This document shows, piece by piece, positions 40,401 to 55,400 of a stretch of DNA of 64,000 nt (position 1 is its first letter; the number at the start of each line of letters is the position of its first letter). The notes beneath the pieces are model-generated. The model was not told where the DNA came from, did not search any database, and saw only the letters and a program-made list of their open reading frames with translations. The position numbers were made by a program, and so were the translations under genes. The DNA comes from Trichobilharzia regenti. Lineage: Eukaryota; Platyhelminthes; Trematoda; Strigeidida; Schistosomatidae. The stretch lies in assembly GCA_944472135.2 (NCBI GenBank), contig OX235262.1:26521362-26585361 (forward strand), read 5' to 3'.

Positions 40401-43400
40401 AATTAACGAATTGATTTATTTCCTTTTTCATATTGATTTTTTCTATGCACCTCTTTTGGATTTCATTGAACGGACAGTTGTTTTTTTATTCCTCTACGTT
40501 CCCATTGGAACATAGAGCTTCAAGCTTCTTGGGCTTTAAAGTCTCATTAGCAGTGGTATCCATTTTTTACGGGATGGGGTTGCTAGCCTCATGCTCAACC
40601 TTCCCTCTCTACTAGTCTTATTACTGGCTTAGGCAGAGGAGTGCATTGGCCGGGGATCAAACCCCGAACCACATGCGTGTTTGGTGAGCATTCTACCGTT
40701 ATATCACCGACGTACAAGACGGATGGCTGTAAAGGATAAAAAATATTAAATTCTTTTCTCCAAGATAACCATGTTAGTGTCCATATAAAAGCTGTTGCCA
40801 AAAACACATAGTACCTAAGTGATGATGAATGTATGAAAGTTGTTTTACATTTCTGCGATTCCTTTGATTATTTTGATAGTTGTTTTGAGCCATGTATTGA
40901 AGGAGGTGTAGACATCCTGGTTGGAATCATCAATATACTAAGAACCAATATACCTGGAGGTTATTGATGATGAGGAACCAGTTGATACAGGCCGTGTGTG
41001 ACCGGCCTCAAGCAGTTTATCCCCTGTGCTCTACGGCCACGTAACACTAACTCTATTTCTGTTTCATGTAGCCCAAAAAACTCAGCTTCCACGGTGTAGG
41101 CAGCCGGGAAGTAACAACCGCCCACACATTTCGAAAAGCACACGAAGCCCTCCTAAGCATCATTCTCCTTTACCCACATCACCTTCATCATCTTACTTGA
41201 TGATACTATGGCTTTAAAATTATTCTCAATGGAGCAAATACATGTATTCAGTATTTATGGTCATCTCCCACATCCATTAAACCCTTAAATTTTTTTTTCC
41301 ATGTTACTATTCTTACTCCCGTATATTTCTACTCAATATACTTCCTTTGAATTCTTCTCCCTTCTGTCTGCCTCTGTGGGTTATATAAATTGTGTCAGTC
41401 TGCACCGAAGATAGCACTAGACACACACAAACATTACACTAGTTACTGACTAGTGTCCAATCAAAATTATCCAATACAATTCTACAGGAGGTCAATCGCG
41501 AGTCTGAATAGCTCAGTGGCAGCGTCTTTGACTGCAGTGCTACACTGGGTGACGCGAGTTTGAATCCCAGAAGGGCAACAAGTCCCTTCGAGGTTGCAGA
41601 TACGTCTTGCTGTTGAGTCCCAACTAACACGAATCCTAGGTGCAGGGCTTCCTGCCGATTGCTTCCAGCCATTTAATAGTAAAATGTATCAGTTTAAACT
41701 GGTGCACTTTTGTTTGCAAAGTTCTGTGTTGGAATCAATCAATCAGCCAGTCAATCAATCCTCTGACAACTTGTTCTTTTATGCATCATAATAAATGAAT
41801 TGACTAACTGTCTGTTTTCTTTTTCAGTATGTTGTTGTAAAACCTGATCAAAGACAACTTTTACGTGGACTGTTTGTGCCTTCATGTCCTAATTGTGGTT
41901 GGCCTGAGTTAGAACAAGCTGTCGGCATTCTTGGTGCTGTTGTAATGCCTCATAATTTCTATCTACATTCTGCTCTGGTCAAATCACGCAATGTCGATCG
42001 AACTAATCCATCTGCGGTAGGTGTTTCAATCATTTTCAAATATTACATTTCCTATTGGAATATAAATTAATGAAGAATTTAATAGATTTCACTTCCTGCC
42101 TGTTTTTCTAAGTTCATACTGAAATACATTGTGTTAATTAGTGTTGTGTAGGAAGTTACCGATTTAAGTTCTGTGCTGCCTATTGAGAAATCGATTGGTC
42201 ATGTCTTCAACCTAATGGTGATAATTTATGTTCTTCTTTGAGTACTATGCATATTAGCGATTGTCTGTATCATTTTATGACTAGTCTTCATTTGCTGAAT
42301 GTTGAATGTCACCTTGGTTTATTCTTAGCGCTTCAAATAAGATGTGAACACTGTGCATCAGCTCTTTTTGTCATCCTTCTTTATGACTGTCAGATATCAC
42401 CAGTGATAGTGGAATGTTTCATACACTGAAAGTGAAAGACCTGAATATCCAAAAGTTTATGACTACAGATTTTTGCATTCTTGTAATAAGGTGAGTAGTA
42501 ATAAGTTTAGGCGTAGAGCGTTAGATAATGAGGGGAAATTAATCCATAAAGTTGAAGAACTACGTTGATTGAAGAGGCTAGGGTACGTGTTACTGCGCTA
42601 TGCGCTAAGTCATAGTTCTCCTCGCTGACTGATTTGTCAGCTGACGCAGAATATTCCTTTCTGACCTGTCTTTTCGACATGGAGCTAGACTGGAAGGAGG
42701 TCAAACATGGTCAAATGAGAACTTGGCACCTATCCATGACTGTCTTTAACTGTTGTTTTGAGCCGGGTAGGGAGTTGTAGACTGTCTGACTTGGCATCCT
42801 CGAGATGCTAATAATCAATAGTTGAAGTCGATATCGATATGGCTCAAAATTCTTCTGTATAGAGCTGCAGATGGATTCACTTTTTGTAATCTCTTAGATT
42901 CATTAAGTCCTCATGTTTTTCCATGTTACTTTCTTTCTCTACTCTTTTCCCCCAACTTTTTACCAAATGTCGACTGTGATAACTCTTGAAGTGCAGCATT
43001 TCTGTTCAGACTTTTGCATTGGAACTCATTTAGTGAGTCATTCATATCGTATAATAAAATAAAATTAATCTAACACATGATTTCATGACCATCAAAGTAA
43101 TAATGGGTAAATCATTGTCTTGTCCTTCTCTGTTAAAAGGATTGGTGTTAACCTTTTGATAGTGACTGCTTCAGCAGAAGGTTGCAGACGGGGTTTCCTT
43201 TTTCATTTTGATCATTTCGAACACCTTCAGTGTCCACAGATTTCTTGCAATTCCACTTAGTGCATATTAGGCCTTTAATCTCAGACTTTCGGATGTGTAT
43301 CTAATTTATGTGCTTTAGTAGATGCAACTGAAGGTAAAGGATGATGGGAATGTGTCCACTTTCTATTGTCTTAAACTACAGCTCGTTTGATATAGACATA

Positions 43401-46400
43401 ACATGTTTGAGGGTTGAGAACGGGATATTCACTTCTTACTAATTATAGAAGCTAATTGAAATATGAGGCGATTCTACGTTTTGAACTTATATACTATACT
43501 CGCAGAAGAAAGTGAAAATTATCTTTGTAAAGACGTACATTTTAACCAACAGATACTTTATAATTTGTTTAGCGATAAATGTGTCTGATTGGCATAAGCA
43601 CAAAAAAGTTATCAGACAATGGTTTCTAAGTTCGAATTCCTCTACACTCACCCTAGCCTGAGCTCTAGCCAACAGCATTATCAACCAGTCATATGCTGCA
43701 TGGAGTGTGGCAACTCGAAATGGTCACATTTGAGCAAAGTTAAAACCAGCCAGTCAGCATAATAAGTGTGACTAATAGTCTGATAGATACAAAATCTGTT
43801 TCGGGTAACTAAGTACTAACTGTCATTTGGTTGATGGTGGCTAACGATAGAATGCAGAATGTGAATTCTTTTGCACTTAGGACTAGTCAGCTAGATGTAT
43901 TTGCATCTCAATAGTGTGATAGTGTTCCAACCGATACTCGAACCCTATCACCCCTACCCCACCTCTTATCATTCCAAACATCAAAGCATTATTCATGAGG
44001 CTATTGAGTCATGACAGCCACTTCTTGTCCAACGTATATCAGTTGCCGTTTGTTTAAGTCAATTTACATTACCTGTTGATTGATTTATATATTGGACTAG
44101 AATTCTTAGTCTCTAGTAACTGCTAGTATAGAGGCTACGACAATTTCTGACGGTTAACATGTTGTTATGTGATCGATGGTGGATAGCAGTGGAATGCAGA
44201 ATGCGCAATTCTAACTGTGTAACTACAAAATTCTGCATCTGTCATGTCTGTCTGTCTGTTTTCGGCATAGAACTTTGCACAAATGTGCGGCAGTTCAAGT
44301 CGCCACACTCCGTGTAGCATCTGTCATGTATGGTTAACTATTTCTGAAAGACTATTATTATGTGAAGTGGTTTTCAAAAAAAATATTTCCTCTAAACTCT
44401 CTTCTCTGTCAGTCATACACTATGAGTAATTTATTTTTCGGCAAATTGTGTCTCTTTTTCTTCTTGTCTCCTCTAGGTGCGTGAAGCAAATATGTATTTC
44501 TTTATTGAGTCAGCGTTGGCGTTAGTTGTTTCACTTATGATAAATATATTCGTTGTCTCAGTTTTCGGTGCAGGATTCTATGGGAAGAATACAACACAAG
44601 TGGTAAGTGCCTCTGTTTTTCTTCAAACATCATTTTGATAATTGGAAAAGATTTCCTCTTCGGTGATCTCGTCTTCAACGCTTGTACATTTCTATATGAT
44701 TCTTATATTGCAAGTCTGATTGTTAACTGAATTCAGTTAGAGTACACTATTGAAAACTAGGAAGTGTACTGGACAGCTACTTCGTCCTTATTTGTGACTA
44801 ATTCAACAGTGCTCACACATGTCCTCACCAGAGATTGAACTCAGGAGTTACACTTTACAAGATGAATTTGAATACCATTCAGCCATAAGGATTAGTTGAC
44901 TAGAATTCGACTAATTTAAAGTTTGGTCATGAACTGGCTTTAATTGAATTAATTAATTGTCTTTTTTGTCCTAGTTTGGGCCTCTTCAGGAATATGCGTC
45001 CATCAGGATGACATTTATGTGATGATGATTGCCATTTTTTAGCAGTTTGTAGAGAAGATAGACTGGTTTATTTAACTGCGTCGGTGGCACAGGCGGTTAG
45101 AACTCTCGCCAACCATGCACATGGTCGGAATTTCGGTCCTCGGCCGACGCACAGCCGATATCTATGGTCGACCTGCAAAATTTGGGCTACATGCTGAAAA
45201 TTCCATACTTGTACCAAAAATGCAGTGTGGCATCAAGCTGTAATCAAAAATAAAAAGTAGAAAGATCCAATGGCCCATAAATTCTAACATCTGTCAATTT
45301 GTGACATTTAGCGCAACCTGTAGTTCAAAGCCACTGGTGAGTATCTATCTCCTCATGACGGACTTTGTGGACCCCGCTGGTGTCGACTTCCCACCACCAG
45401 AGCTTTAGTCAACTTCGTCCATAAATCACTCATTAGTGAGGATTAGATTAGTTCTTATTATTTATTATTGACTGAAATAATTTATGTGTATTGTTAACTC
45501 AGAAAGCTCCTATACTGAGATAGTTAGTGTTTTGAACATTTTATTTTTCTCAATTCAAAGTGTACTTTCTTCATGTTTATTTCCAACTTTTTCTTCTTCT
45601 TAGTTTGAAAATTGCACACTTCAAGGACACATTCCCGTTCGTTTCACAGATGCAGTAAGTTATCTTACATGATATACATTTCCTAATAAAGATGTTTTAC
45701 TTGTTCAACGTTGGTTTGCAGGGATTTGATTGGTTTCAAGCCTGTTCACGAAGTGACTTCAGTTACAGAACCATTGAAAAACCTGTCAGTGCTGACATGC
45801 ATTCCATTCTAGTCTAGAACTCTTCAACAGTACGCATCCATCGGGGCTCGAACCTAAAGCCTTCAGGTTGTGAGGTGAGCTCATACAGCATTCAACCAGT
45901 GGGACCCGACCTGATGTATATTTAGCGTAACCTCAAGCCAGTGTTACAGACGAGTTACCGTCCTCTTGCTTGACTTGGTAGACTCCTCTGGTTACGACTT
46001 CTCTCTAGGACTTCAGGTAACGTAACTTCTTACATGTAGAGTCAGTTGCTTGTGAGTATCAGATAAATAACTAAGTGTTAGTGTGTAGGGATTTAATTAG
46101 TTACAGGATTGTTTTCATTGTGTTGTTAAATCGATTTGCAGGCGTATTGTTGTTGTCGTTGAAATGTTGGCTTTCCAAGTGTTAGTTAACTGGATATTTG
46201 ACTGTTTTAAAGTTTGGTCATGAAGTGGCTTTCATTGAAGAATGGCTTTTTCGTTCTAGTTTTGGGCCTCTTCAGGAATACACGTTCATCATGATGACAT
46301 TTATGTGTAGGTGATTGGCATTTTCTAGCAGTTTGTAGGGTAGATAGACCGGTTTATTTGACGTTAAAAGAAATTGATTCAATCTGAGTAATCCTATTGT

Positions 46401-49400
46401 TGTAGAAGGCGTATACTTTTAGAGCTCATTTGATAGCTACTCATGAATCTAGGAGTTTATTAAGAGTGAAGGGATTTACTCTGTTGAAAATGATTTTAAG
46501 CTATTTAACCAACACAGCATTCTCCATTCATTAGTTCTTAGCGTCTTGAAGACCTTAGTTGTACAGTCTCCACCACATCCCCACTTGATTCAAATCAATA
46601 GTTATATGATAACATGAAAGTAACCATTCTCAATGTTATTATTTCCTAACTAACTAACTAACCGCAAGTAATAAAACTCTACGAGTTTAAAATTTCAGTC
46701 ATTATAACCCTCAAGGTTTATTACGCATTACAAAATATATCATACAGTTGTAGTCTACATACTGTCTGTTATAATATCTTTATTATTGTAGCATTATAGA
46801 AAGATTGAATCAGAAGTTACATAGCTGGAGAATCAGTCGCCTTGTACATTTACTGCAAATGTTTTTTAATGGTTCTTGGTATTTTCTTTCGTCTTTTAAT
46901 ATTGCCTGAAAACAATCACTTTAAACAGTGGTTGAAAAGCGGTTATTTCAACTTTTTCATTGCATCATCTCGGTGTAACATTCTAACACTTAACATAAAA
47001 CTTCACCTTTCTTTTAAATTAGTTACTTTAATTATTTTGAATTTATATTCTCCCCTTCAAGTATTAGACATTTTAATTCATTGAAGATATTTGAAAAACT
47101 GATTAATGAACAAAGAATATTCTTTTCGATAAATTCGTCATCAGAATTTGTCATATAAATCTAATGATGAATTTATTGAAAAGAATATTCTTTGCAATTA
47201 ATAGTGTTCTCTGAGTTGGTTAGTTTAGTTGCGGTGCTTTCGTCGTCTTTCTTTACGACATCTTCAGCGCAGCTCCACAACTAAACCAACCAACTCAGAG
47301 AACACTATTAATTGCAAATCATCCACCTGAGTTACAAATCTTTTCTATTATTTTAAGAATATTCTTTGTTCATCAATCGATCTTCTAAATTAAACATTCC
47401 ACTGAAAGTTTCCCCGTCAATGGTTTTTACTAAATATATGTAACAAGAAAACTTATAGGCTTGTCAATATCCAGAATTGTGTTTACTTGTAGAGTAGTTG
47501 ATAATTGGTTAAGCGGCGTCGTAGAGGTGCAGATGCACCCTCTCCTTCTGACTTATAATTTCCAATGGAACTATATTGTTCTTCGTTATTATTATTATTC
47601 ATTTTGTCTCTTATCCCTCCCTGTTTACTGTTTCTATTTTTCATTTCTTCTACTTTCTTCTCTTGCTTTATGTGCTACATGGAGTGTGGTGACTTGAACT
47701 GGTGGTTTCACAAGATAAGTAATGTTGACGTTAGGCGTAGAGTGTTGGGCAAAGAGGGAAAATCAATCGACGAGGCTATAAAGTTACATAGACTAAGATG
47801 GCTAGGTCACGTGCTGCGCATGCCTAACCACCGCCTCCCCCGACGGGCATTGCTAGCTGATATAGGTTCAGGTTGGAAAAGAGCCAGTGGTGGCCAAACA
47901 AGAACATGGCATCAATCCATGAAATCCTTGACAGTTAAACTGAGTCAGGTAGGGAGATGCAGACTTCCGGGTTGGGGCCCTCGGGACTCTAGGAATCAAT
48001 GGCTGGAGACAGTAGGTGACATGGCTCAAAATCGTTGTCAATGGCCAGCGCAGATGTATTCAGTCTCTGTAATCTTTCATATTCCTTTCTACAATTACCC
48101 ACTCTGTTTCACTCTTATATTTGTCAAACTCTATTGATTCTCTTCACTCATCTTCTTGTCTACCTTGTGTGCCAATTGGAACGTGGCAACTCGAACTGGT
48201 GCACTTCGGTGTCAAGTTCTATGTTGAATCCAGACAGACAGACTTGAACTGGTGCACATACTTGCAAAGTTCTGTGTTGAAAACAGACAAGACTCTTTTT
48301 ATCAGGTGAACTCTGTTACCCGACCGATAGCTGTTAACTTTAATGTCGTGATTAGACTTTCATGTTCCGTAGAGACTCGATGAGCTACACTGACTGTGAC
48401 TCAGTTTCTGCAGGTCCAGAAAGGTTATTCGGATGTCTATTGAACTTGAAACAGTTGCCATCATAGTGTATAAGTCTGAAGGTGAAATTGTAATGTTTGC
48501 GAATAGGGGCGTGACTATAATAAGGTGTTACCTTTGGTTAAGCAGCCAGGCAGCTATGGTTTCTCTCGCCTCAGGGAATGGGGAGGGATCGAAAAAGGTC
48601 GACCTTGGCGATCCTTAGTTAGTGGTAAAACATTTATACGGGCGTAACTTCAAAAACCACTTCAAACAGACCGTGTGTAATTGACCTCAAACAGTTGTCG
48701 CCTTGGCTCTACAGTCACACAACACTATTGGTTCTTCTGTCTTAAGTATTCTGAAGAAGAAATCAAGTCCCACTGTGTGAGCGATCGGGAGGTATTAACT
48801 ATCCATACATACTTCCATAAGCTCACCTTTAACTAAGCTCTTTTGTAACAAAGAACTGTCTATATCTTGTGACATGCTTTGTAGTCGATTGTCGTTTGTA
48901 TAACTTTACTGAAGAGAAACAAAGAAAAATTATCCAGCAATCAATAAAATCCAAATTACATCTGGGGTTTCTTAACTTAAGTACACTTAAAAGTTTCATT
49001 CTGAAAGTAGTTTGAACGATCAAGATTTGTCTTAGGGTGTGCTCATTATTACAGATATATATATATATGTTCAGTTTTTGGATACTAATGTTTTCATATA
49101 TATAAATACGCGGATATATAGTAAACTTTGTAAACAAACAAATTAGAAACTTATTTCAAGTGAAACAATTGTTATATTCAAGTATTGGTTTTGTAGGAAT
49201 TTCGTTTGATTGTTTGGAGGATTTCATCATGAGCTGACATCAGTTAGAGAGCAATTGGAAAGCCACCAGGAAGTACTCGGCAGCTAGCCGTCTCTTCACC
49301 TTAGTCTACAGCTCTTCAGCTATATGTGTACCCATCACCAGGTTTTGAACCCAGGACCTTCTGGTGACAAGGTGAGCTCTTAGGCCATTAATCCACTGGG

Positions 49401-52400
49401 ACGCGATCCAATAATAGCTAACCCATGAATTCTAACTTCTGCTAATTCAGGACATAGCGCAACCACTTTTTTAAAATAGGGATTTTTAAAATAATAGTCT
49501 CATAAAATAGATATCAGGACTGTAGACGTTGTACTATCCTAACAAAACAAAAAAATTAGGTTAGAAGGTTGACGAATGGGGAAAGATTATTCAACATATT
49601 TTAAAAGACAAACAACTCATTACTTGAGACAGTAATCCATAGATTCAGCATGTTGTCAAACAAATGAAACTCCAGTAATTGAGCCATTGACATGTGGCTG
49701 AAATCGTTGTCGATGGCACAGACTTATTCACTCTTTGTGATTTCTCGTATCCAATAAAACTCTACTCTGTCCTTTTTCTCTCACTCACACTTCTGTTTAT
49801 TATGTCTCTTTTCAGTCTCTCTTTACTCTCTTCTTTTGCTTTGTGTGGTTTATGGGGGCAGTATGGCAAAAGTGGAACTGCTGCACATCTGTGCAAAGTT
49901 CTACATTGAAAACAGTCAGTCAGTCAACCAGCCGTCATTTAACAGACACAGCTCATTGTCAACTGCATGGAATTGCACGTGGTTTTTGAGTAATTTTGAT
50001 TGGTTTGAATAGTCCAGAAGCTTGTTTTAAGCCAGCACTCAGAAGTTAAAGTATAAAGTTCGTCTAGATAAAGGCACCATTAGCTACCTGGTACAGCTGA
50101 GGGTGAGAAGACTTTGGTCTTCTCGAAACGCTGTTATACGGCCACGCATTCATAACCTCTGTCAGGTAAGTCTTGTTCACTGTCTTCACTCGGTGGAGTG
50201 AAAGAGAGAATGCCAGACTTGTGGACATACTGTTCTACACCTAGGGAAGTTCGAAAAGCCTGATTCGAGGCCTATGACGTATATGGGCTCCAAAATCTGA
50301 ACGAACCAAACGTCATATGAACGTGTTTTGTTTACCGAAAACCATTGGAACACGTATCTTCTAATGCTGTTCCACTGTCGTGTGTATCAGAGTAAAAATC
50401 GAAGTCTCGGCGGGTGGTAGGGGGTAAGTTTCCCCTTCAGACAACCGCTTGCTTCGGGGTTTGGGCGTCCGCGAAGTATTCCAGCCCTCTCAAAAACTGT
50501 TCTCTTGGTGTCTATAATAATCTATCAAGTTTGTGTTTTATTAAATGTAAACATTAAAGACTAGGGATTTAAAGAATTCTGTGGACCTTGTCCGGGTGAT
50601 GGCGTTTACACTTTGGTATTATTATTAGTAGTAGTTACAAGGCTTGTTCAGGTTTCTACCTCTCGTGTCTAAACTAGAATGATATTCAGGCTCAATAACT
50701 GTGAAAAAAATAGGGGCTAAAGCATAATGTTATACCTGCACCCTCGCTCCAAAAATGATATACCCTACATATATACGCTTTTCTCGTATTACACTGTTTT
50801 TGTTCATTGATCTAGTGTTTGCACTCAGTTCAGTCGATATTTTCAATTGATTGTTAGATTTAGCGATTAGGGTAGATCAATTGGTTTAGCTTTTTGATTC
50901 TCTCTCTCTCTCTCGCTCCGTTCATTCATTCATTCATTCATGAATTAATTAGTTTCCTGATTTACACATATGTAATCATATGGGTGTCTGTGTGTGTGTG
51001 TCTGTTAGCTTCCATTCTCGACACATTACATGAGGCGTGCATGCAATATTCATGTATTTGTCATTTACTAGCAGTTGTCGGTTTCAGTGAACTAATATAT
51101 GTGTAAAACTTGGGCATTGTGTTAGTAAGTAATTCCATATTAGTTTGTTTATTAGATATATCACACAGTGATGAAACAGTATTATTATTTACTGGACGAC
51201 GAGGTTTCGAACACAATCTATTATTGTTCATAATCATATCATCAATTGTAATCACACGACTTTGAAACTTGAGTTTTATAGGAGAAGACAAAGAAAACTA
51301 TAAAAATCAAGTTTCAAAGTCGTGTGATTATAATTGATGACATGATTATGAACAATAAATTGTGTTCGAAACCTCGTCATCCAGTAAACAGTAATACTGT
51401 TTCACTGTGTGATACATCTAATAAACAAACTAATATGGAATTACTTACTAACACAATGTAACAAGATTATTGTTAAATTGACCTTTAATTCACTTTTTTA
51501 AATTTTAGGCTTCTACTTTCCAACCGGATAGCGTAGATCTTTATACTGGAGTAAGTTGATGTGCTTTTCTGTCCTTTTCTTTTGTTCTGTACAGACATAC
51601 TCTATACAGCGTCTTACGCGTGACTTATATAGTTGAATGTCATATATGGTTTTCATGTTTCTATGGTGTCAATCAAACTAACAGATATAAGAATAAAACT
51701 TGTGCACTGTGGTAGAGTGTAATTCCATTATGGGTAGATTTTTGTTTTGATAAAGTCTCACAGTGTTATGCAGTAATGTTTACTCATGATGTTTCGAGCA
51801 CAATTTATTGCTCATAATCATATCAAGGTACTTACACGACTTCCTAACTTCATTTATATAGTTCCATTGTTTTTCAATTGATTTTCACTTGATTTGATTG
51901 GTAATAGTATTTTCCATATTTCGGGTATGAGTGATGAATCATTCCTATTGCATGTGTTTGGTGTAGACTCGATGAACAAGGATTCCGTAATCAACCTCTC
52001 TCTCCACCTACCTAGATTACTTTTTAGAATTTTAATCCTCTCCCACCCTGTTGTGTGGTTGTGTGTTAATGCATGCAGTGCAATGTAGTGCTGAGCCTTT
52101 TTCTAAATTACTTATCTTATCAGGGTCAACCATTCTAACCTTAGCTAAATTCTTATGTTCTGACAATCTGACTACGCTTGACCTACTAGTTTGACCTATG
52201 TAGTTGACTTAACTCACAGTCATTGCAGGGTATTTTGTAAATTATATTATTTTGTTTAATTGGGTCAACAGGGTCTTTAACCTACAGAGCTTGTCCCTCG
52301 GGGACATGAGGTTGGAAACTTCACCCCCCCCACACCTTAGAAACAACATTGTGAATACTGAAACTCCAAGACCTTAAACCTGGTGTCTTATGTTCTACCT

Positions 52401-55400
52401 GGAACAACGACAGCAAAAATCGCTGATTTCTAGTTGTTACGTTTATTTTCTTTTTTTACTGATTGTGTGCATATATATTCATGTGTTCCTCTCTTTTCAT
52501 AATTCATCTCTCTGCCTTTAAAGGGTATATTTCTAGGTTGTGAATTTGGTCTAGCATGTCTATATATCTGGGCTATTGGAATATTAGCAGCTGGACAATC
52601 GTCTACAATGACAGGAACTTATTCAGGACAATTTGCTATGGAAGGCTTTTTAAACTTAAAATGGAAACGTTGGCAAAGAGTATTGTTAACACGATCCATA
52701 GCTATTTTGCCAACTATTCTAACAACTGTATTCAAAGGTTGGTTGGTTGGTTTATCCTTATTCATTCATTCATTCATTTCTTTGGATTTTACTGGATTTT
52801 TTTCTCTTTCTTATTCGATAAAGGATGAATTATTTGTATATTATGTACTTATCAGTGGTTGTTTTTTCTTGCTTGGAATTACCACTATCTCATCATTGCA
52901 GGCACAGTGATGTTGTAAACTTGGATTTGGATCTAATTTAATAGAATATATATATATATATATATCGTATTAATTTCGAGATAGTTTACCTATAAAGAAC
53001 AGATGTAAGAAATATGGAAAATCAACCTCTTCAGTTCTAAGGATAAATTGAAGTTGGTGAGTCTTACCAGGTCACAGTGTGAAGTTAATGCCTAGCTAGG
53101 TTATTGTTTAGCGAAAGCATTATACAGTGAATTGAAATAAGTTACAATTCATGGGCCACTGGGTTCCAACGCAGTAGCTGTGAATGATCCTTGGGTTGGC
53201 CTTGTAACTTAAAGGCCTAGGACTCAATGAACTTGGTTGACGTGTTTGGTATCTAACTACTCATTAGTCAGTAGTAGTATATATAGGGTGAGTAATATTG
53301 AGGTTAGGCTTCGGTTGAGTACTAGGTAAGGAGGGGAAATTAATCAACGAAGCTGTGAAGTTACATCGACTGAGATGGTGTGGTCATGTGTTACGTATGC
53401 CTAGTCATCGCCTTCCTTGACGGGGCAATGTTAGTTGATTTACATAGGATCAGGTTGGAAAGGAGACAGTGGTGGTCAGACCAAAACATGACATCAGTCA
53501 ATGAAATCCACATCAGTTAGTTTAAGCCACGTCGGGAGCTGTAGACTTCCTGGTTGGAGTCATCGGGATAGTAAAAACCAATGAATGCTGGAGACAATCC
53601 GTAATATGGCTCAAAATCGTCGTTCTCAATGGGGTGAGATGCATCCACTCTTTGTGATTTATAATATCCAATAAAACTATATTATTCTTCCATATTACTA
53701 TTCTTTTCGCCTCATATCTCTCTTTACTGTCTCTGTTTTGCGTTTCTTTTTAATTTTTTCTCTGTCTTTGTGTGCTGAATGAAGTGTAGCAACTCGAACT
53801 GCTGCATATCTGTGCAAAGTTCAATGTTGAAACTAGTCAGTCAGTAGTATATATGCCATCATTCGACTTTCAACCAGGGGATTCTGAGTTCGAATCCCTT
53901 TTCACTTTGATCTGTGCAAGCGGGTAGTATCGTCAGTCATCACACAATAAATATGCCTCATCACTTTGTACTTGGACAACCTTTTCTTGGTAACCGAGTT
54001 CGAAAGAAACAGAACTTATCGCAACTCTATACAAACTAAACTGTCTTCTACGCAAACGTTCCACAGATTTTTGTATTGAATCGAAATGCTCGGACTGTGT
54101 ATTAGCTCTGTTGTTATACGAATTAACTTCAATAATTAAATAACTCATACCCGTTGTACAAGAGGTTATTTTGTCAAAGCCCATTGACCTATTGAATAAT
54201 CTTCTAGTGTTTGAAACAATTGATACTGGGTTCGAGTTCTAGTGTAAATACTATTATTCACTGAGAATACATGAGTGGCTGCAATTGACGAGTCTCAACT
54301 AGGACGAAACGCTTGTCTTAAATTCCACTTCTAGCCCCAACGTGTCAGTCAAATAAAATTATTTTCATTAATATTATTATTCTTTTACAGGTATTGGTGA
54401 TTTAACTGATATGAATGATTTGCTGAATGTATTAATGAGTGTTCAGCTTCCATTCGCTGTTATTCCATTGCTCACATTTACAAGTAGTAAAGCAGTTATG
54501 GAGGAGTTTAGTAATTCTGTGTAAGTTAGTTGTTTTCATGTTTTCTTTTGTATGTGTGTGTGTGTGTGTCAGTACATAGTACATGAGAAATCCGACTTGG
54601 GCAGCTAGTTCCTTGTATTGTAACTTAACCGGTTGATAAGCAGAATAGTCCGTAGTGAAATGACATAAATTTTTAAAAAAATTTAGCAATACCTTTATTC
54701 TGAACAATCTTTATGTAATGTTCAAAATTTTCTTCGTATAGTATCTTCAAATAGAAGATTATTTGACAAACAAGACTTTATGACACAGTCCTATCTGACC
54801 TGAAGCACAAACCAATCCATTATGATGTCTCTTCTTTGTCTGCTTCGAAAAAATCATGACATTTTGTCGAATTGTTTTTTATTCCTTCACGTTTCCAGTG
54901 GAACATAGGGCTGCTTCAAGCTAGAGGTCTGAAGTTTCTGTAGCAGTGTTGTTTATTTTTATAGGATGGTGTTGCTACCCTCATGTCCAACCTTTCCCTC
55001 TTTAACCAGCTTTTATTTCTGGTTTAGTGACGTAAAGGAGTGCATCCGTGGCCGGGGATCGAACCCCGGATCATGTGCGCATGATCGGTGAGCGTCATAA
55101 CCGCTGTGTCACCAACGCACCATTTTTGTCAAATGTTAATCATAGAATGTTCAGGCGTAAATTTTGTGAACAAAGGACATCACTGAGGAACTGTCACCTC
55201 ATGTATTGAGATACACTGCCGTCGAGGACAATGCTTTTCTACATGCTTAGTAGAAACTTACGAATCAGCAGGTTGTAAATGTTTGAAATATACGCCAAAG
55301 TAAAACAAAACACTGCTAGAGGTCATACTTTACTGGAGTTAAACAAACAGAATAAGAGAAACTATGTGCGCTAATATATTGATGGAGATTTTCGTTAGCC

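Noticed and set aside
47565..48137. 190-codon ORF as an independent host gene
   Set aside because: Its sequence is the C-terminal part of an RTE-type LINE polyprotein; the 5' truncation and 3' end match the other copies.
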